A stretch of DNA of 64,000 nt from Corynebacterium sp. 74A (GTDB taxonomy: Bacteria; Actinomycetota; Actinomycetes; Mycobacteriales; Mycobacteriaceae): positions 310,001-374,000 of the forward strand of contig NZ_PQMG01000002.1 of assembly GCF_008930665.1 (NCBI RefSeq), read 5' to 3'. Every line of letters starts with the position of its first letter. Within the stretch, counting starts at the first letter, position 1. Under the pieces are notes generated by a model, which ran no database searches, was not told the origin of the DNA, and saw only the letters and a list, made by a program, of their open reading frames with translations. A program made the translations under genes and the position numbers. Of the stretch, positions 33,501 to 42,129 are shown piece by piece.

Positions 33501-34524
33501 CCCAGGAATACTGATGGGCGCGCTGCCGGGCAGCCTCGCCGAGACTGGTGCGACGCGCGGGATCCGCAATCAGCTCCGCCGTTGCGGCCAGCAGCTGCTC
33601 GGGGGTATCCACCAGCACGCCGGTTTCACCATCGAGCACGGAATCGCACAGTCCCCGCGAGCTGCGATAGCCAATCGTGGGCACCCCGTGCTGGGCGGCC
33701 TCCACCACCGCTAGGCCCCAGCCTTCCTTGCGGGAGGGCATCAGATGGATATCCGCTCGCTCCAGCAAGGCGTGTTTGGCCTCCTCGGACACATGCCCAT
33801 GGAAATGGATATTCTCCCCCGCGATCTCGCGGAGGTTCTCCTCCCACCAGCCGGAGCCGATCACGTCCAAGTCCACTCCGAGGGCATCCGCTACCTCGAT
33901 GGCGTGCTCGATCTGCTTGTGTGGCACGAGGCGAGACAGCGTCACCAGCCGTGGGCCAGAGGCCGGGGGGAGGGCGTCGAAATGCGGTACGGGATCGACA
34001 CCATTGTGGATCACGCTGATATAGCGCACTCCCAGCTCGCGCAGCTCACTCGCCGAGGCCTCGGAGACGGTGACCCAGCGGGCGTGGCGATAGACCCGCG
34101 GCGCGACTGTGGACTCCAAAAACCAGCCCAGCTGCGCCAATCCGGGCCCAGCCACCGGCCATTGCTCGCGGTGGCAGTGATGGGTGAGCACCACGGTCGG
34201 GGCATTCAGGAAAAGCCGAGCGAAGAAAGGAATGCCGTTTTGGGTATCCACCACCGCATCGACCCCGCGCAGCTCCCCGATGCCTACGCGTCCGGCCAAC
34301 ATGGCCAGCCACGCCCGCGGATAGACCGTGAGCCTGCCACCCGCCCGCCGAAAACGCACCCCCGCGCGGCTCGTGGTGGCAGGGGCGTTTTCATTGGCCG
34401 CGGTGCGGAAAATCACCTCATGGCCACGCTCCACGAGGTGCTCCGCGACGCGCTCAAGGTAGCGTTCACTACCACCGCCTTGAGGGTGGGTGGAATCGCG
34501 CCAGCAGAGCAGGAGAATCTTCAT
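33451..34524 (-). CDS. Family 4 glycosyltransferase (Rv0225-type)
   Basis: A 357-residue GT-B enzyme. The N-terminus MKILLLCWRDSTHPQGGGSERYLERVAEHL holds the acceptor-side Gly-rich loop. The Rossmann donor domain contains LVTLSRLVPHKQIEHAI and LMPSRKEGWGLAVVEAAQHGVPTIGY (EX7E motif). It likely adds a sugar from a nucleotide donor to a lipid or glycan on the cytoplasmic face. Acceptor unknown. Its conserved place between the GT-C protein and the mtrP methyltransferase ties it to the trehalose-mycolate/envelope block. It diverges from mtrP across 26 bp. Confidence 0.85.
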   Translation of the reverse strand: MKILLLCWRDSTHPQGGGSERYLERVAEHLVERGHEVIFRTAANENAPATTSRAGVRFRRAGGRLTVYPRAWLAMLAGRVGIGELRGVDAVVDTQNGIPFFARLFLNAPTVVLTHHCHREQWPVAGPGLAQLGWFLESTVAPRVYRHARWVTVSEASASELRELGVRYISVIHNGVDPVPHFDALPPASGPRLVTLSRLVPHKQIEHAIEVADALGVDLDVIGSGWWEENLREIAGENIHFHGHVSEEAKHALLERADIHLMPSRKEGWGLAVVEAAQHGVPTIGYRSSRGLCDSVLDGETGVLVDTPEQLLAATAELIADPARRTSLGEAARQRAHQYSWATTGAAFAELVEREAR

Positions 34525-34536
34525 CACACCCAAGCC

Positions 34537-34542
34537 TATAAT
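34537..34542 (+). promoter_or_regulatory. Consensus -10 (TATAAT) between divergent GT4 and mtrP genes
   Basis: A perfect TATAAT ends 8 nt before the mtrP ATG, so transcription would begin about at the start codon (leaderless). Its complement, ATTATA, faces the GT4 gene, whose start is 12 nt away. Confidence 0.55.
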
Positions 34543-34550
34543 GGAGCCCC

Positions 34551-35318
34551 ATGCGCACCATATTCCGCTCGGCTCTCAACCGCCTGAATGGGCAGCCCGC
34601 ACCGCAAACCATCTCGCGAGCCACCTTCGGGCGCACGTGGTCACTACTGCGCTCCTTCCCTCTCGAACAGGCTGACCCCGACGTCTTTTATACGGGCCTG
34701 GCCCGCGACACCGCCGAGCTTATCGACGCCCTCTGCACGGATTATGGTGTGTCCCTCCACGGCTCCCGGGTGCTGGATGTGGGCGGTGGCCCCGGCTATT
34801 TCACCTCCGAGTTTGCCGCCCGCGGGGCCCGCTATATCTCCTGCGAGCCTGGGGAGCTCGCCACCGATGTGCGCGGCTCTGGCATGCAACTGCCTTTCCT
34901 CGATAACAGCTGCGAGATCACCTATTCCTCCAATGTGGCCGAGCATGTGCCCGAGCCTTGGACCATGGCCGATGAGATGCTGCGGGTGACCGCCCCCGGC
35001 GGGCTGGTGGTGTTGTCCTACACCATCTGGCTGGGCCCTTTCGGCGGCCACGAAACCGGGCTGTGGCAGCACTATGTGGGCGGGGAGTTTGCCCGCCAAC
35101 GCTATAAGAAAAAGCACGGCCACGAGCCCAAGAACATCTTTGGCACATCGCTATTCGACGTTTCCTGCGCCGAGGGCCTGCGCTGGGCAGAGAGCACGGG
35201 GCAGATGGTGCTGGCCTTCCCCCGCTATCACCCGTGGTGGGCATGGTGGGCCGTGCGCGTCCCGCTCTTCCGCGAATTCGCCGTCTCGAATCTGGTGGTC
35301 GTGCTCCGCAAAAACTAG
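34551..35318 (+). CDS. mtrP: SAM-dependent methyltransferase, probable MtrP
   Basis: A 255-residue class I methyltransferase. VLDVGGGPGYFTSEFAARGARYISCEP is the SAM-binding motif I plus acidic loop, then MQLPFLDNSCEITYSSNVAEHVPEPW and VTAPGGLVVLSYTIW. In C. glutamicum the homologue at this place, MtrP, is needed for efficient transport of trehalose mycolates; M. tuberculosis Rv0224c is equivalent. The methylated substrate is not known to me. The C-terminal WWAWWAVRVPLFREFAVSNLVVVL may lie at the membrane. Likely leaderless. Confidence 0.82.
   Translation: MRTIFRSALNRLNGQPAPQTISRATFGRTWSLLRSFPLEQADPDVFYTGLARDTAELIDALCTDYGVSLHGSRVLDVGGGPGYFTSEFAARGARYISCEPGELATDVRGSGMQLPFLDNSCEITYSSNVAEHVPEPWTMADEMLRVTAPGGLVVLSYTIWLGPFGGHETGLWQHYVGGEFARQRYKKKHGHEPKNIFGTSLFDVSCAEGLRWAESTGQMVLAFPRYHPWWAWWAVRVPLFREFAVSNLVVVLRKN
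34718..34730 (+). repeat. 13-mer GCTTATCGACGCC inside mtrP
   Basis: An exact copy read as CTT ATC GAC GCC (Leu-Ile-Asp-Ala) in the helix before the SAM-binding motif. Confidence 0.8.
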
Positions 35319-35321
35319 ACC

Positions 35322-36608
35322 CTAGCGGCCCACGCACTCCTGCCGCAGGCCGCGGCCGATCTCTGCCACGCTGGGGCGATGCTTTGCCACCGCGCCGCAG
35401 AACAGCACCAGCGATGTGCCCAGCAGCACCACGAGCGGGGCGAGATCCCACGACAGCTCCCCATCGCCTGCGGCGAAGGGCGGCAGGAGCAGCAGCAGAA
35501 ATGCCACCGCCCACCACCAGCGATAGAGCGCCACCACGCCGATGATGCCCACCGCCCCCATCAGGGTATAGTGCACCCACAGCACACTCGAGACGCTGGT
35601 GGCACCCAGCATCATCACCACCGCAATGATCTCAAATTTCTTGGTGCTCTCACTGCCCATCAGCGCCAGCGCCCCCACCGCGAGAACAACAAGAATGAGC
35701 AGCTTGATCGGCAGCGCCCAGGGGGAGGACTCATCGAAAACACCCACGATGGCCTCCGTTCGCACCGGCATGATGAGCAGTGCATCGATAGCCACATTGT
35801 GCGGGGCCAGGGTATGGGCGCCGATCCACCCCACCGTCTCCCGCCACGCGCTGAACACGGAGCTGGGGACGAGAAGATAGGACACCACGCCGGCAATAGC
35901 GAGCAGGCCGGTGGCGATGAGCCCGGCGCGGCGTCGTGAAGCGAAAAGCAGCATAGCCACCACCACCGCCACCGGGGTGATCTTGATGAAGGCGGCTACC
36001 GCGATGCACGCCCCGGCCAGCCAGGGGCGGCGTCGGCTCAGCGCCACACTCAGCGTGATGAGCGCGTAGATAAAGGGCGAGGTTTGGCCCAGCGTGATAC
36101 TGGCCTGCGCTGCCGAGCTCAGCCACACCAGCGTGGTGACGGCCACCAGCACCCCTGGGCGCGGGGCACGATCGGTCCACATCGCGATCGCCGCAGCAGC
36201 CAGCAGGGTGAGGGACACACCGGTGATCACCGCTCCCAGGGCGATAAACACCGAGAAGCTCATGATCATGGTCAGCGGGGCGAGAATATAGGCCACCGCG
36301 GGCAGGTGCACATAGGGGTGTGGCACCAGGGTGTGCTCGGCGATGAGCTCAGCCTCGTGGGTCCACTCCGCGCCGGTGAAGAGCCCATAATCATTGGGGT
36401 CGATGGCATAGAGCGCATCTGCATGCCCGGTGGCCACCAAGCGACCAGCGATCCACCAGCTGGCAGCATCGTCTGGCGTGGCTAGGCGCAGCTGCGCATA
36501 TAGCGTCAGAGCAGCGAAGGCCGCAGCCACCAGCCACACCGAGGTAGGGAACATCCCCCGCGTCGGCTCAGACGAGGCATGATGCGCGCGGGCTGCAGAA
36601 GAAACCAT
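35322..36608 (-). CDS. GT87/DUF2029-type membrane glycosyltransferase (copy 1)
   Basis: A 428-residue polytopic protein with about ten to twelve helices. The first extracytoplasmic loop has TPDDAASWWIAGRLVATGHADALYAID, the acidic pair typical of GT-C enzymes. SITLGQTSPFIYALI and IKITPVAVVVAML resemble the QxN and K-P helices of the GT87 family (PimE, AftC, MptC types), which use polyprenyl-phosphate sugars outside the membrane. Sugar and acceptor are unknown. It starts 11 nt after the stop of its upstream paralogue, forming a two-gene unit. The frame is open further upstream but only inside that paralogue. ATG at 36608 has no clear ribosome site. Confidence 0.8.
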   Translation of the reverse strand: MVSSAARAHHASSEPTRGMFPTSVWLVAAAFAALTLYAQLRLATPDDAASWWIAGRLVATGHADALYAIDPNDYGLFTGAEWTHEAELIAEHTLVPHPYVHLPAVAYILAPLTMIMSFSVFIALGAVITGVSLTLLAAAAIAMWTDRAPRPGVLVAVTTLVWLSSAAQASITLGQTSPFIYALITLSVALSRRRPWLAGACIAVAAFIKITPVAVVVAMLLFASRRRAGLIATGLLAIAGVVSYLLVPSSVFSAWRETVGWIGAHTLAPHNVAIDALLIMPVRTEAIVGVFDESSPWALPIKLLILVVLAVGALALMGSESTKKFEIIAVVMMLGATSVSSVLWVHYTLMGAVGIIGVVALYRWWWAVAFLLLLLPPFAAGDGELSWDLAPLVVLLGTSLVLFCGAVAKHRPSVAEIGRGLRQECVGR

Positions 36609-36619
36609 AAACGCGAAGT

Positions 36620-38266
36620 TTAGCGCCGAGCGCGGCGCGGGGGCGAGTCCGCAGGCCGGCCAGCACGCCGATAGCGCAGCCCGGTAGCACTCGGGCCCGC
36701 CGCTGTGGGGCGCGGCGCCGGCGCGAGGGTGGCCGTCGGTGCAGGTGCGGGTTCGGAGGCCGGTGCGGGCGCAGGTGCAGGTGCAGGAGCGAAGGCCGGT
36801 GCGGGTGCCGGGCGGCCGCTGATCTCGGTGAGAATCCCGCGCCACACCGAGCGGAAGGACAGCCCCTCGCTACGCATGATCTCGCCCACCACCAGCAGCA
36901 CCGTGGGAATCACCATCAGCGCCAACGGCGCCCACTGCAGCGCCCCCGGTGTGGTGTCCATATCCACGAAATGCCCGCCGAGGGGCTGATAGGCCAGCAG
37001 CAGGACGCCGAGCACCCAGTAGCGGCGGTGCAGAATGAGCACTCCGGCAATCGGCACAAACGCCACCAGACCATAGTGCAACCACACGACACCAGATACC
37101 GAGGTGGCCACCAACAGAATCGCCACTGCCGAGATTTCAAACTTATGGCGCGACTGGGTGCCCATAAGCAGCACAAGGCCAAGGCCCACGAGCAGCACAT
37201 AGAGACCATTGAGCACGGTCGCCGCAGCTGGGGTACCGGGGACGGCCTCCACCTGCACCTCTAAGGTAGTGCGCTCGGCAAAGAGCGAATCGAGGGAGGC
37301 GTTGATGGGGACCGCCAGGGTGTGGGAGTTCATCCACGCGATCGTGTCCCGCCACGCCGTGATCACTGCATTGTCCACCAACAGCAGGGTCAGTACTGCG
37401 CCCGCAGACACCACGGCCAGGCCCACCAGCCCAGCGCGGCGCCGCGATCCGAAGCCCACCAGCACCACAATCAACGCGACCGGGGTGATCTTGATCAGCG
37501 CCGCAATGCCAATGAGCACTCCCGCGATCACGGGACGACGCTCCGAGAGCGCCAGCGCCACCGCGATGATGGCATAAATAAAAGGAGAGGACTGCCCGAG
37601 CGTGATGCTCATCTGGCTTGCCGTGCACAGCCACAGCGCCACGCTGCCCAGCCAGAGGGCGGAGGTCGACGGCGCCGAACGAGTAAAAAGGCCGATGCTG
37701 GCCGCCACGATCACCACAATGCAGACTCCGTTGATTGCCGAGCCGATGGTGGCGAAGGTGGAAAAGGACATGATGTGGGTGAGCGGCGAGAGCGCATAGG
37801 CCACTAAAGGAATATGCACATAGGGGTGCGGATAGGGCGAGACATCGCGGATGAGTTCCGCCTGCTGCGCCCACGCATCGCCGGTGTATGAGGCAAAGTC
37901 AGTGGTATCGACCGCGTAGATCGCGTGGGCCTGTCCTTCTGCCACGAGCGAGGCTGCAATCCACCACGAGGCCAGATCATCCGGATAGCCGGAGCGGCGG
38001 AAGAGCCACAGGGTCAGCACCGCGAATACCGCAGCCACCACCCATACTCGCAGCGGGAACAGCCCGTCGGAGCGCTGAGCGCTGGAATGCCGACCGAGCG
38101 GTGCGCCTTTGAGGGCCCGCTCCCACTCGCCCGTCGTATTGCCGGCGCTGCCGCCTGCGCCACGTGCACTAGCTGCGTCGCGTGCACCAGCTGTGCCGCG
38201 CGCTCCGCGGGAGGACGCTAGTTGCCGACCCTGTCGTGGGGTGTCCCGTCCCTGAGCGCTTGGCAT
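36620..38266 (-). CDS. GT87/DUF2029-type membrane glycosyltransferase (copy 2) with Ala-Pro tail
   Basis: A 548-residue paralogue of the gene downstream. The ~65-residue N-terminal extension is Arg/Ala/Gly-rich. The core repeats the same signatures: YPDDLASWWIAASLVAEGQAHAIYAVD, SITLGQSSPFIYAIIA, IKITPVALIVVLVGF and AWRDTIAWMNSHTLAV. After the last helix comes a ~75-residue cytoplasmic or periplasmic tail of Ala-Pro repeats (PAPAPAPAPASEPAPAPT) ending in a basic patch. The tail is absent from the shorter copy. ATG at 38266 follows a short leader with a TATAAC element. The pair sits between mtrP and pckG. Confidence 0.8.
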   Translation of the reverse strand: MPSAQGRDTPRQGRQLASSRGARGTAGARDAASARGAGGSAGNTTGEWERALKGAPLGRHSSAQRSDGLFPLRVWVVAAVFAVLTLWLFRRSGYPDDLASWWIAASLVAEGQAHAIYAVDTTDFASYTGDAWAQQAELIRDVSPYPHPYVHIPLVAYALSPLTHIMSFSTFATIGSAINGVCIVVIVAASIGLFTRSAPSTSALWLGSVALWLCTASQMSITLGQSSPFIYAIIAVALALSERRPVIAGVLIGIAALIKITPVALIVVLVGFGSRRRAGLVGLAVVSAGAVLTLLLVDNAVITAWRDTIAWMNSHTLAVPINASLDSLFAERTTLEVQVEAVPGTPAAATVLNGLYVLLVGLGLVLLMGTQSRHKFEISAVAILLVATSVSGVVWLHYGLVAFVPIAGVLILHRRYWVLGVLLLAYQPLGGHFVDMDTTPGALQWAPLALMVIPTVLLVVGEIMRSEGLSFRSVWRGILTEISGRPAPAPAFAPAPAPAPAPASEPAPAPTATLAPAPRPTAAGPSATGLRYRRAGRPADSPPRRARR

Positions 38267-38302
38267 ATACGTTGCACGTCCATTCCGTTTTATCCAGGCG
38301 AA

Positions 38303-38308
38303 GTTATA
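38303..38308 (-). promoter_or_regulatory. -10 element of the GT87 pair
   Basis: TATAAC on the minus strand, 36 nt before the ATG at 38266, in the only AT-rich part of the spacer. The -35 region is weak. Confidence 0.4.
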
Positions 38309-38386
38309 TTCTCTCGGATAGTTTAGCGAAGGAATACACCTCGCGGCAGGCGGACGCAGATACGCCGACTGCCCGGCCCCGCAGCC

Positions 38387-38420
38387 CCGCCTCCCCCTCA
38401 TACGCGAGGGGCAACGGCGG
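38387..38420 (-). terminator. Terminator of pckG
   Basis: A two-part stem, CCGCC/GGCGG outside and CCCCTC/GAGGGG inside, in the spacer 46 nt past the pckG stop. No T-tract. Confidence 0.5.
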
Positions 38421-38466
38421 TGCTCGATTGGGACCGGGCAGAACAGGTCTGTCTCAGGCGAGGAGA

Positions 38467-40290
38467 CTACTTGGCGTCGGCAATACGCTTCTTCAGAGCG
38501 GCGAACTGCTCATGCACCTCGGCCGGAACCTTGGGGCCGAGCTTCTCCAGCCATGCCTCGTTATCGGCCAGATCGCCCTCCCACTGCTCGGCGGGGGCGC
38601 TCAGTGCCTCTTCCACATCGGCGACCGGGGTGTCCAAGCCGGTGAGGTCGATGTCCTCCACCTTGGCGGTGTGGCCCACCACGGTCTCGGTGGCGCCCAC
38701 GCGGCCCTCGATGCGATCGATGATCCACTTGAGCACGCGAGAGTTCTCGCCGAAGCCGGGCCAGAGGAAGCGGCCATCGTCGCCGCGACGGAACCAGTTG
38801 ACCAAGAACACGGACGGCATCTTGTCGCCGCCCTTGACGCCCATGTCGATCCAGTGCTGCAGGTAGTCACCGGCGTTGTAGCCGATGAAGGGCAGCATGG
38901 CCATCGGGTCGTGGCGCAGGGAGCCCACCTTTGCCTCGGCGGAGGCGGCGGTCTGACCGGAGGACAGGAGCGCACCAATCATGGTGGCGTGATCCCAGTT
39001 GTGTGCCTGGGTGACCAGCGGCACGGTGTCGGGGCGACGGCCACCGAAGAGGATGGCGTCGATCGGCACACCCTGCCAGTCGTTGAACTCCTTGGCAGCC
39101 ACCGGGCACTGCGAGATCGGCACGCAGTAGCGGGAGTTCGGGTGGGAGGAGGGCTGCTCGGAATCCGGGGTCCACTCATTACCCAGCCAGTCGATGGCGT
39201 GATCGGGCTTGTTCTCCAAGCCTTCCCACCACACATCGCCGTCGTCGGTGAGCGCAACGTTGGTGAACAGGGTGTTGCCCGGCTCCATGGTGCGCATGGC
39301 GTTGGGGTTGGAGGAGTAGTTGGTGCCCGGAGCCACGCCGAAGAAACCATTCTCCGGGTTCACGGCGTAGAGGCGGCCATCCTCACCGAAGTGCAGCCAC
39401 GCGATGTCATCGCCGACCACCTCGGCGCTCCAGCCCTCCAGGGTGGGCTCGATCATGGCCAGGTTGGTCTTACCGCAGGCGGAGGGGAAGGCGGCAGCCA
39501 CGTAGTAGGACTTACCCTCCGGGGAGTTGAGCTTGAGGATGAGCATGTGCTCGGCCATCCAGCCCTCTTCCTGGGCCATCACCGAGGCGATACGCAGGGC
39601 GTAGCACTTCTTGGCCAAGATGGCGTTGCCGCCATAGCCGGAGCCATAGGACCAAATCTCCTTGGTCTCCGGGAACTGGGTGATGTACTTGGTGTCGTTG
39701 CAGGGCCACGGCACGTCCTCCTGGCCCTCCTCCAACGGCGCACCCACGGAGTGGAAGCAGTGGACGAAAGCGCCATTCTCGCCGATCTTGTCCAGGGCTT
39801 CCTGACCCATGCGGGTCATGATGCGCATGGACATGACCACATAGGCGGAGTCAGTCAGCTGCACACCCAGCTTCGGGCTGGGGTCATCGATCGGACCCAT
39901 GCAGAACGGCACCACGTACATGGTGCGGCCCTTCATGGAGCCCTTGTACTGCTCCAGCATTTCCTCGCGCATCTTCACCGGGTCGGCCCAGTTGTTGGTG
40001 GGACCAGCGCCCTCCTCGCTGTGCGAGCAGATGAAGGTACGGGATTCCACGCGAGCAACGTCATCGGGGTTCGAGCGAGCGAGGTAGCTGTTGGGGCGCT
40101 TCTCCTCGTTCAGCTTGATCAGGGTGCCCGCTTCCACGAGCTCGGCGGCGAGTCGATCCCACTCCTCCTGAGAACCATCGGCGAACACCACTCGTTCGGG
40201 CTGGAAGAGATCGACAGCCTCGGCGATCCAGGTGAGCAGTTCTTCATTCTTGGTGGGGGCAGGGCCTTCAAGGCCTTTGATAGCGGTCAT
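38467..40290 (-). CDS. pckG: Phosphoenolpyruvate carboxykinase (GTP)
   Basis: A 607-residue GTP-type PEPCK, converting oxaloacetate and GTP to PEP, CO2 and GDP; the main gluconeogenic entry. The P-loop [12 protein letters not shown], the metal-binding [10 protein letters not shown], the substrate loop [20 protein letters not shown] and [19 protein letters not shown] are intact. ATG at 40290 is preceded by GGAG at 6 nt; in-frame ATGs at 40305 and 40311 give only a few extra residues. The 272-bp upstream spacer has inverted repeats, consistent with carbon-source control. Mycobacteria also have pck near trmB and mmpL3. Confidence 0.97.
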   Translation of the reverse strand: MTAIKGLEGPAPTKNEELLTWIAEAVDLFQPERVVFADGSQEEWDRLAAELVEAGTLIKLNEEKRPNSYLARSNPDDVARVESRTFICSHSEEGAGPTNNWADPVKMREEMLEQYKGSMKGRTMYVVPFCMGPIDDPSPKLGVQLTDSAYVVMSMRIMTRMGQEALDKIGENGAFVHCFHSVGAPLEEGQEDVPWPCNDTKYITQFPETKEIWSYGSGYGGNAILAKKCYALRIASVMAQEEGWMAEHMLILKLNSPEGKSYYVAAAFPSACGKTNLAMIEPTLEGWSAEVVGDDIAWLHFGEDGRLYAVNPENGFFGVAPGTNYSSNPNAMRTMEPGNTLFTNVALTDDGDVWWEGLENKPDHAIDWLGNEWTPDSEQPSSHPNSRYCVPISQCPVAAKEFNDWQGVPIDAILFGGRRPDTVPLVTQAHNWDHATMIGALLSSGQTAASAEAKVGSLRHDPMAMLPFIGYNAGDYLQHWIDMGVKGGDKMPSVFLVNWFRRGDDGRFLWPGFGENSRVLKWIIDRIEGRVGATETVVGHTAKVEDIDLTGLDTPVADVEEALSAPAEQWEGDLADNEAWLEKLGPKVPAEVHEQFAALKKRIADAK

Positions 40291-40435
40291 CGCTTCTCCA
40301 GACATGTGCATCACTCGACAGACTTTCACTACCAAGATTAATGAAGTGCCTGCACGCTGAACCCGTGTTTTGGATCGCTTTTGAGAAAAGGTACGAATAT
40401 TCGCTGGACCGAACACCTGCTTAGTGACGTTTTGG

Positions 40436-40455
40436 GCATAAGTCACACCTTATGC
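40436..40455. promoter_or_regulatory. Inverted repeat between pckG and trmB
   Basis: GCATAAG (40436-40442) and CTTATGC (40449-40455) are perfect inverted repeats with a 6-nt spacer, about 145 bp upstream of the pckG start. A second small one, CCCCACTTTGGGG, follows at 40468-40480. Both are candidate operators in the divergent control region. Confidence 0.4.
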
Positions 40456-40562
40456 GGAGGCGCCTCGCCCCACTTTGGGGGTATTTACTCGCCACGACTA
40501 CCCCAGACCATGACCGTACGGGCACTAGCTATTATTGAACTTTTACCCATCCACTTGGAAGA

Positions 40563-41432
40563 ATGTCTCAAGTGTCTACTAGTGATAATTCTGATTCTCT
40601 CGCTGTAGGTGGTCACACCACCTCCGCAGCGACTCCGTCTTCCCCCGCACCGCAGCACGATGCTGGCCGCGACCGGGCTGTCGGCGACCTGCCGGGCGGG
40701 CGCCCTCTCCAGTCTGATTTCAACGATGGCTTGGACTATCCGCGGCTCGGCTCAGTGAGCTTCCGCCGCGGCACTCTCACCGATAATCAACAGGCCCTCA
40801 TGGAGGAGCACTGGCCCCGCTTGGGCACCGTGCTCTCTGATGAACGCATCGATCCCGCCGCCTGGTTCGGCCGCGAGGCCCGCACCATCGTGGAGATCGG
40901 CTCCGGCACCGGCACCTCCACCGCAGCGATGGCCCCGCTCGAGGCGGACACCAATATCATCGCCGTGGAGCTGTATAAGCCTGGGCTGGCGAAGCTGCTC
41001 GGCAGCGTCGTCCGCGAGGGCATCGAGAACATCCGCATGGTGCGCGGCGACGGCATCGAGGTACTCAACCGCATGATCGCGCCCGCCTCCCTCGACGGGG
41101 TGCGCATCTACTTTCCAGATCCGTGGCCCAAGGCGCGGCACCACAAGCGCCGCATCATCCAATCTGGGCCGCTGCACCTCATCGCCTCCCGCCTCAAGCC
41201 GGGCGGAGTCTTGCACGTAGCCACCGACCACGCCGACTACGCCGAGTGGATCGATGAGCTGGTCGAGGTCGAGCCCGCACTAGAGTACATGGGGTGGCCA
41301 TGGGCTGAATGCCCTCAGCTCACTGACCGGCAAGTTATTACTAAGTTCGAGGGCAAGGGCCTCGATAAGAGCCACGTGATTCGTGAATATCTGTGGCGTA
41401 AGCGTGACGACGCTACCCCAAAGGAGATCTAG
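40563..41432 (+). CDS. trmB: tRNA (guanine-N7-)-methyltransferase TrmB
   Basis: A 289-residue enzyme that methylates G46 in the tRNA variable loop. [16 protein letters not shown] binds SAM, and the family signature [19 protein letters not shown] is complete. A Ser/Pro-rich N-terminal extension of ~60 residues precedes the catalytic domain, longer than in E. coli. It opens the trmB-NYN-mmpL3 unit that matches Rv0208c-Rv0206c. GGAAG precedes the ATG closely. Confidence 0.95.
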   Translation: MSQVSTSDNSDSLAVGGHTTSAATPSSPAPQHDAGRDRAVGDLPGGRPLQSDFNDGLDYPRLGSVSFRRGTLTDNQQALMEEHWPRLGTVLSDERIDPAAWFGREARTIVEIGSGTGTSTAAMAPLEADTNIIAVELYKPGLAKLLGSVVREGIENIRMVRGDGIEVLNRMIAPASLDGVRIYFPDPWPKARHHKRRIIQSGPLHLIASRLKPGGVLHVATDHADYAEWIDELVEVEPALEYMGWPWAECPQLTDRQVITKFEGKGLDKSHVIREYLWRKRDDATPKEI

Positions 41433-41435
41433 CCC

Positions 41436-42101
41436 ATGAGTGATTTCGTGGAACTGCACCACCGCTATGACGATTCGGGGCGCATCGGCCCGGCCAATAT
41501 GTTGCTGGTGTGGGACGGCCCGAACCTCGATATGGGGCTCGGCGCCCTGCTCGGCGGCCGTCCTTCCGGGGCCCAGCGCCCCCGCTTCGACGCGGTGGGC
41601 CGCTGGCTGATCAACGAGGCCGCCGCCATCGACCCGGCCATCGATCCTGAGGCCACCGTCTTCACCAATGTCTCCCCCGACGCCGCCGAGGCCGTGCGTC
41701 CGTGGGTGGATGCGATGCGCAATATGGGTTTCGCGGTATTCGCGAAGCCCAAAACGGCGGAGGATTCCGATGTGGATCCCGATATGATCCGCCATATTGA
41801 GCGTCGAGAAGCAGAGGGCGTGCTCAAGGGCCTGGTGGTGGCGAGCGCCGATGGCCGCAACTTCCACGACACTCTCGAGCGGATCGCCGCCACCGGGGTG
41901 CCGGTGACCGTGCTGGGCTTCCACGAGCACTGCTCGTGGGCGACCGCCTCGGAGTCACTGCGTTTCGTTGATCTCGAGGACATTGACGGCGTCTTCCTCG
42001 AGCCCTTGCCGCGCATCACCTTGGACAACCTGCCCGAGGACGGCGCGTGGCTGCTGCCCTTCCGTCCGCTGCGTGCGCTGCTGAATTCCAAGCCGCACTA
42101 G
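41436..42101 (+). CDS. NYN domain protein (PIN-like nuclease fold)
   Basis: A 221-residue protein with the acidic motifs of the NYN family: MLLVWDGPNLDMGLG at the N-terminus and GLVVASADGRNFHDTLERI. Such residues bind Mg2+ in PIN-like ribonucleases. The counterpart is Rv0207c, always between trmB and mmpL3, and its substrate is not known. AAGGAG precedes the ATG, 3 nt after trmB. A role in RNA processing is suggested by fold and by trmB. Confidence 0.85.
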   Translation: MSDFVELHHRYDDSGRIGPANMLLVWDGPNLDMGLGALLGGRPSGAQRPRFDAVGRWLINEAAAIDPAIDPEATVFTNVSPDAAEAVRPWVDAMRNMGFAVFAKPKTAEDSDVDPDMIRHIERREAEGVLKGLVVASADGRNFHDTLERIAATGVPVTVLGFHEHCSWATASESLRFVDLEDIDGVFLEPLPRITLDNLPEDGAWLLPFRPLRALLNSKPH

Positions 42102-42129
42102 GCCGCGGGGATAGACGAGGAGCTACACC

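Noticed and set aside
38182..40341. Very long open frame antisense to pckG (about 720 codons)
   Set aside because: It mirrors the strongly biased codons of pckG and has low-complexity His/Gly/Val-rich translation.
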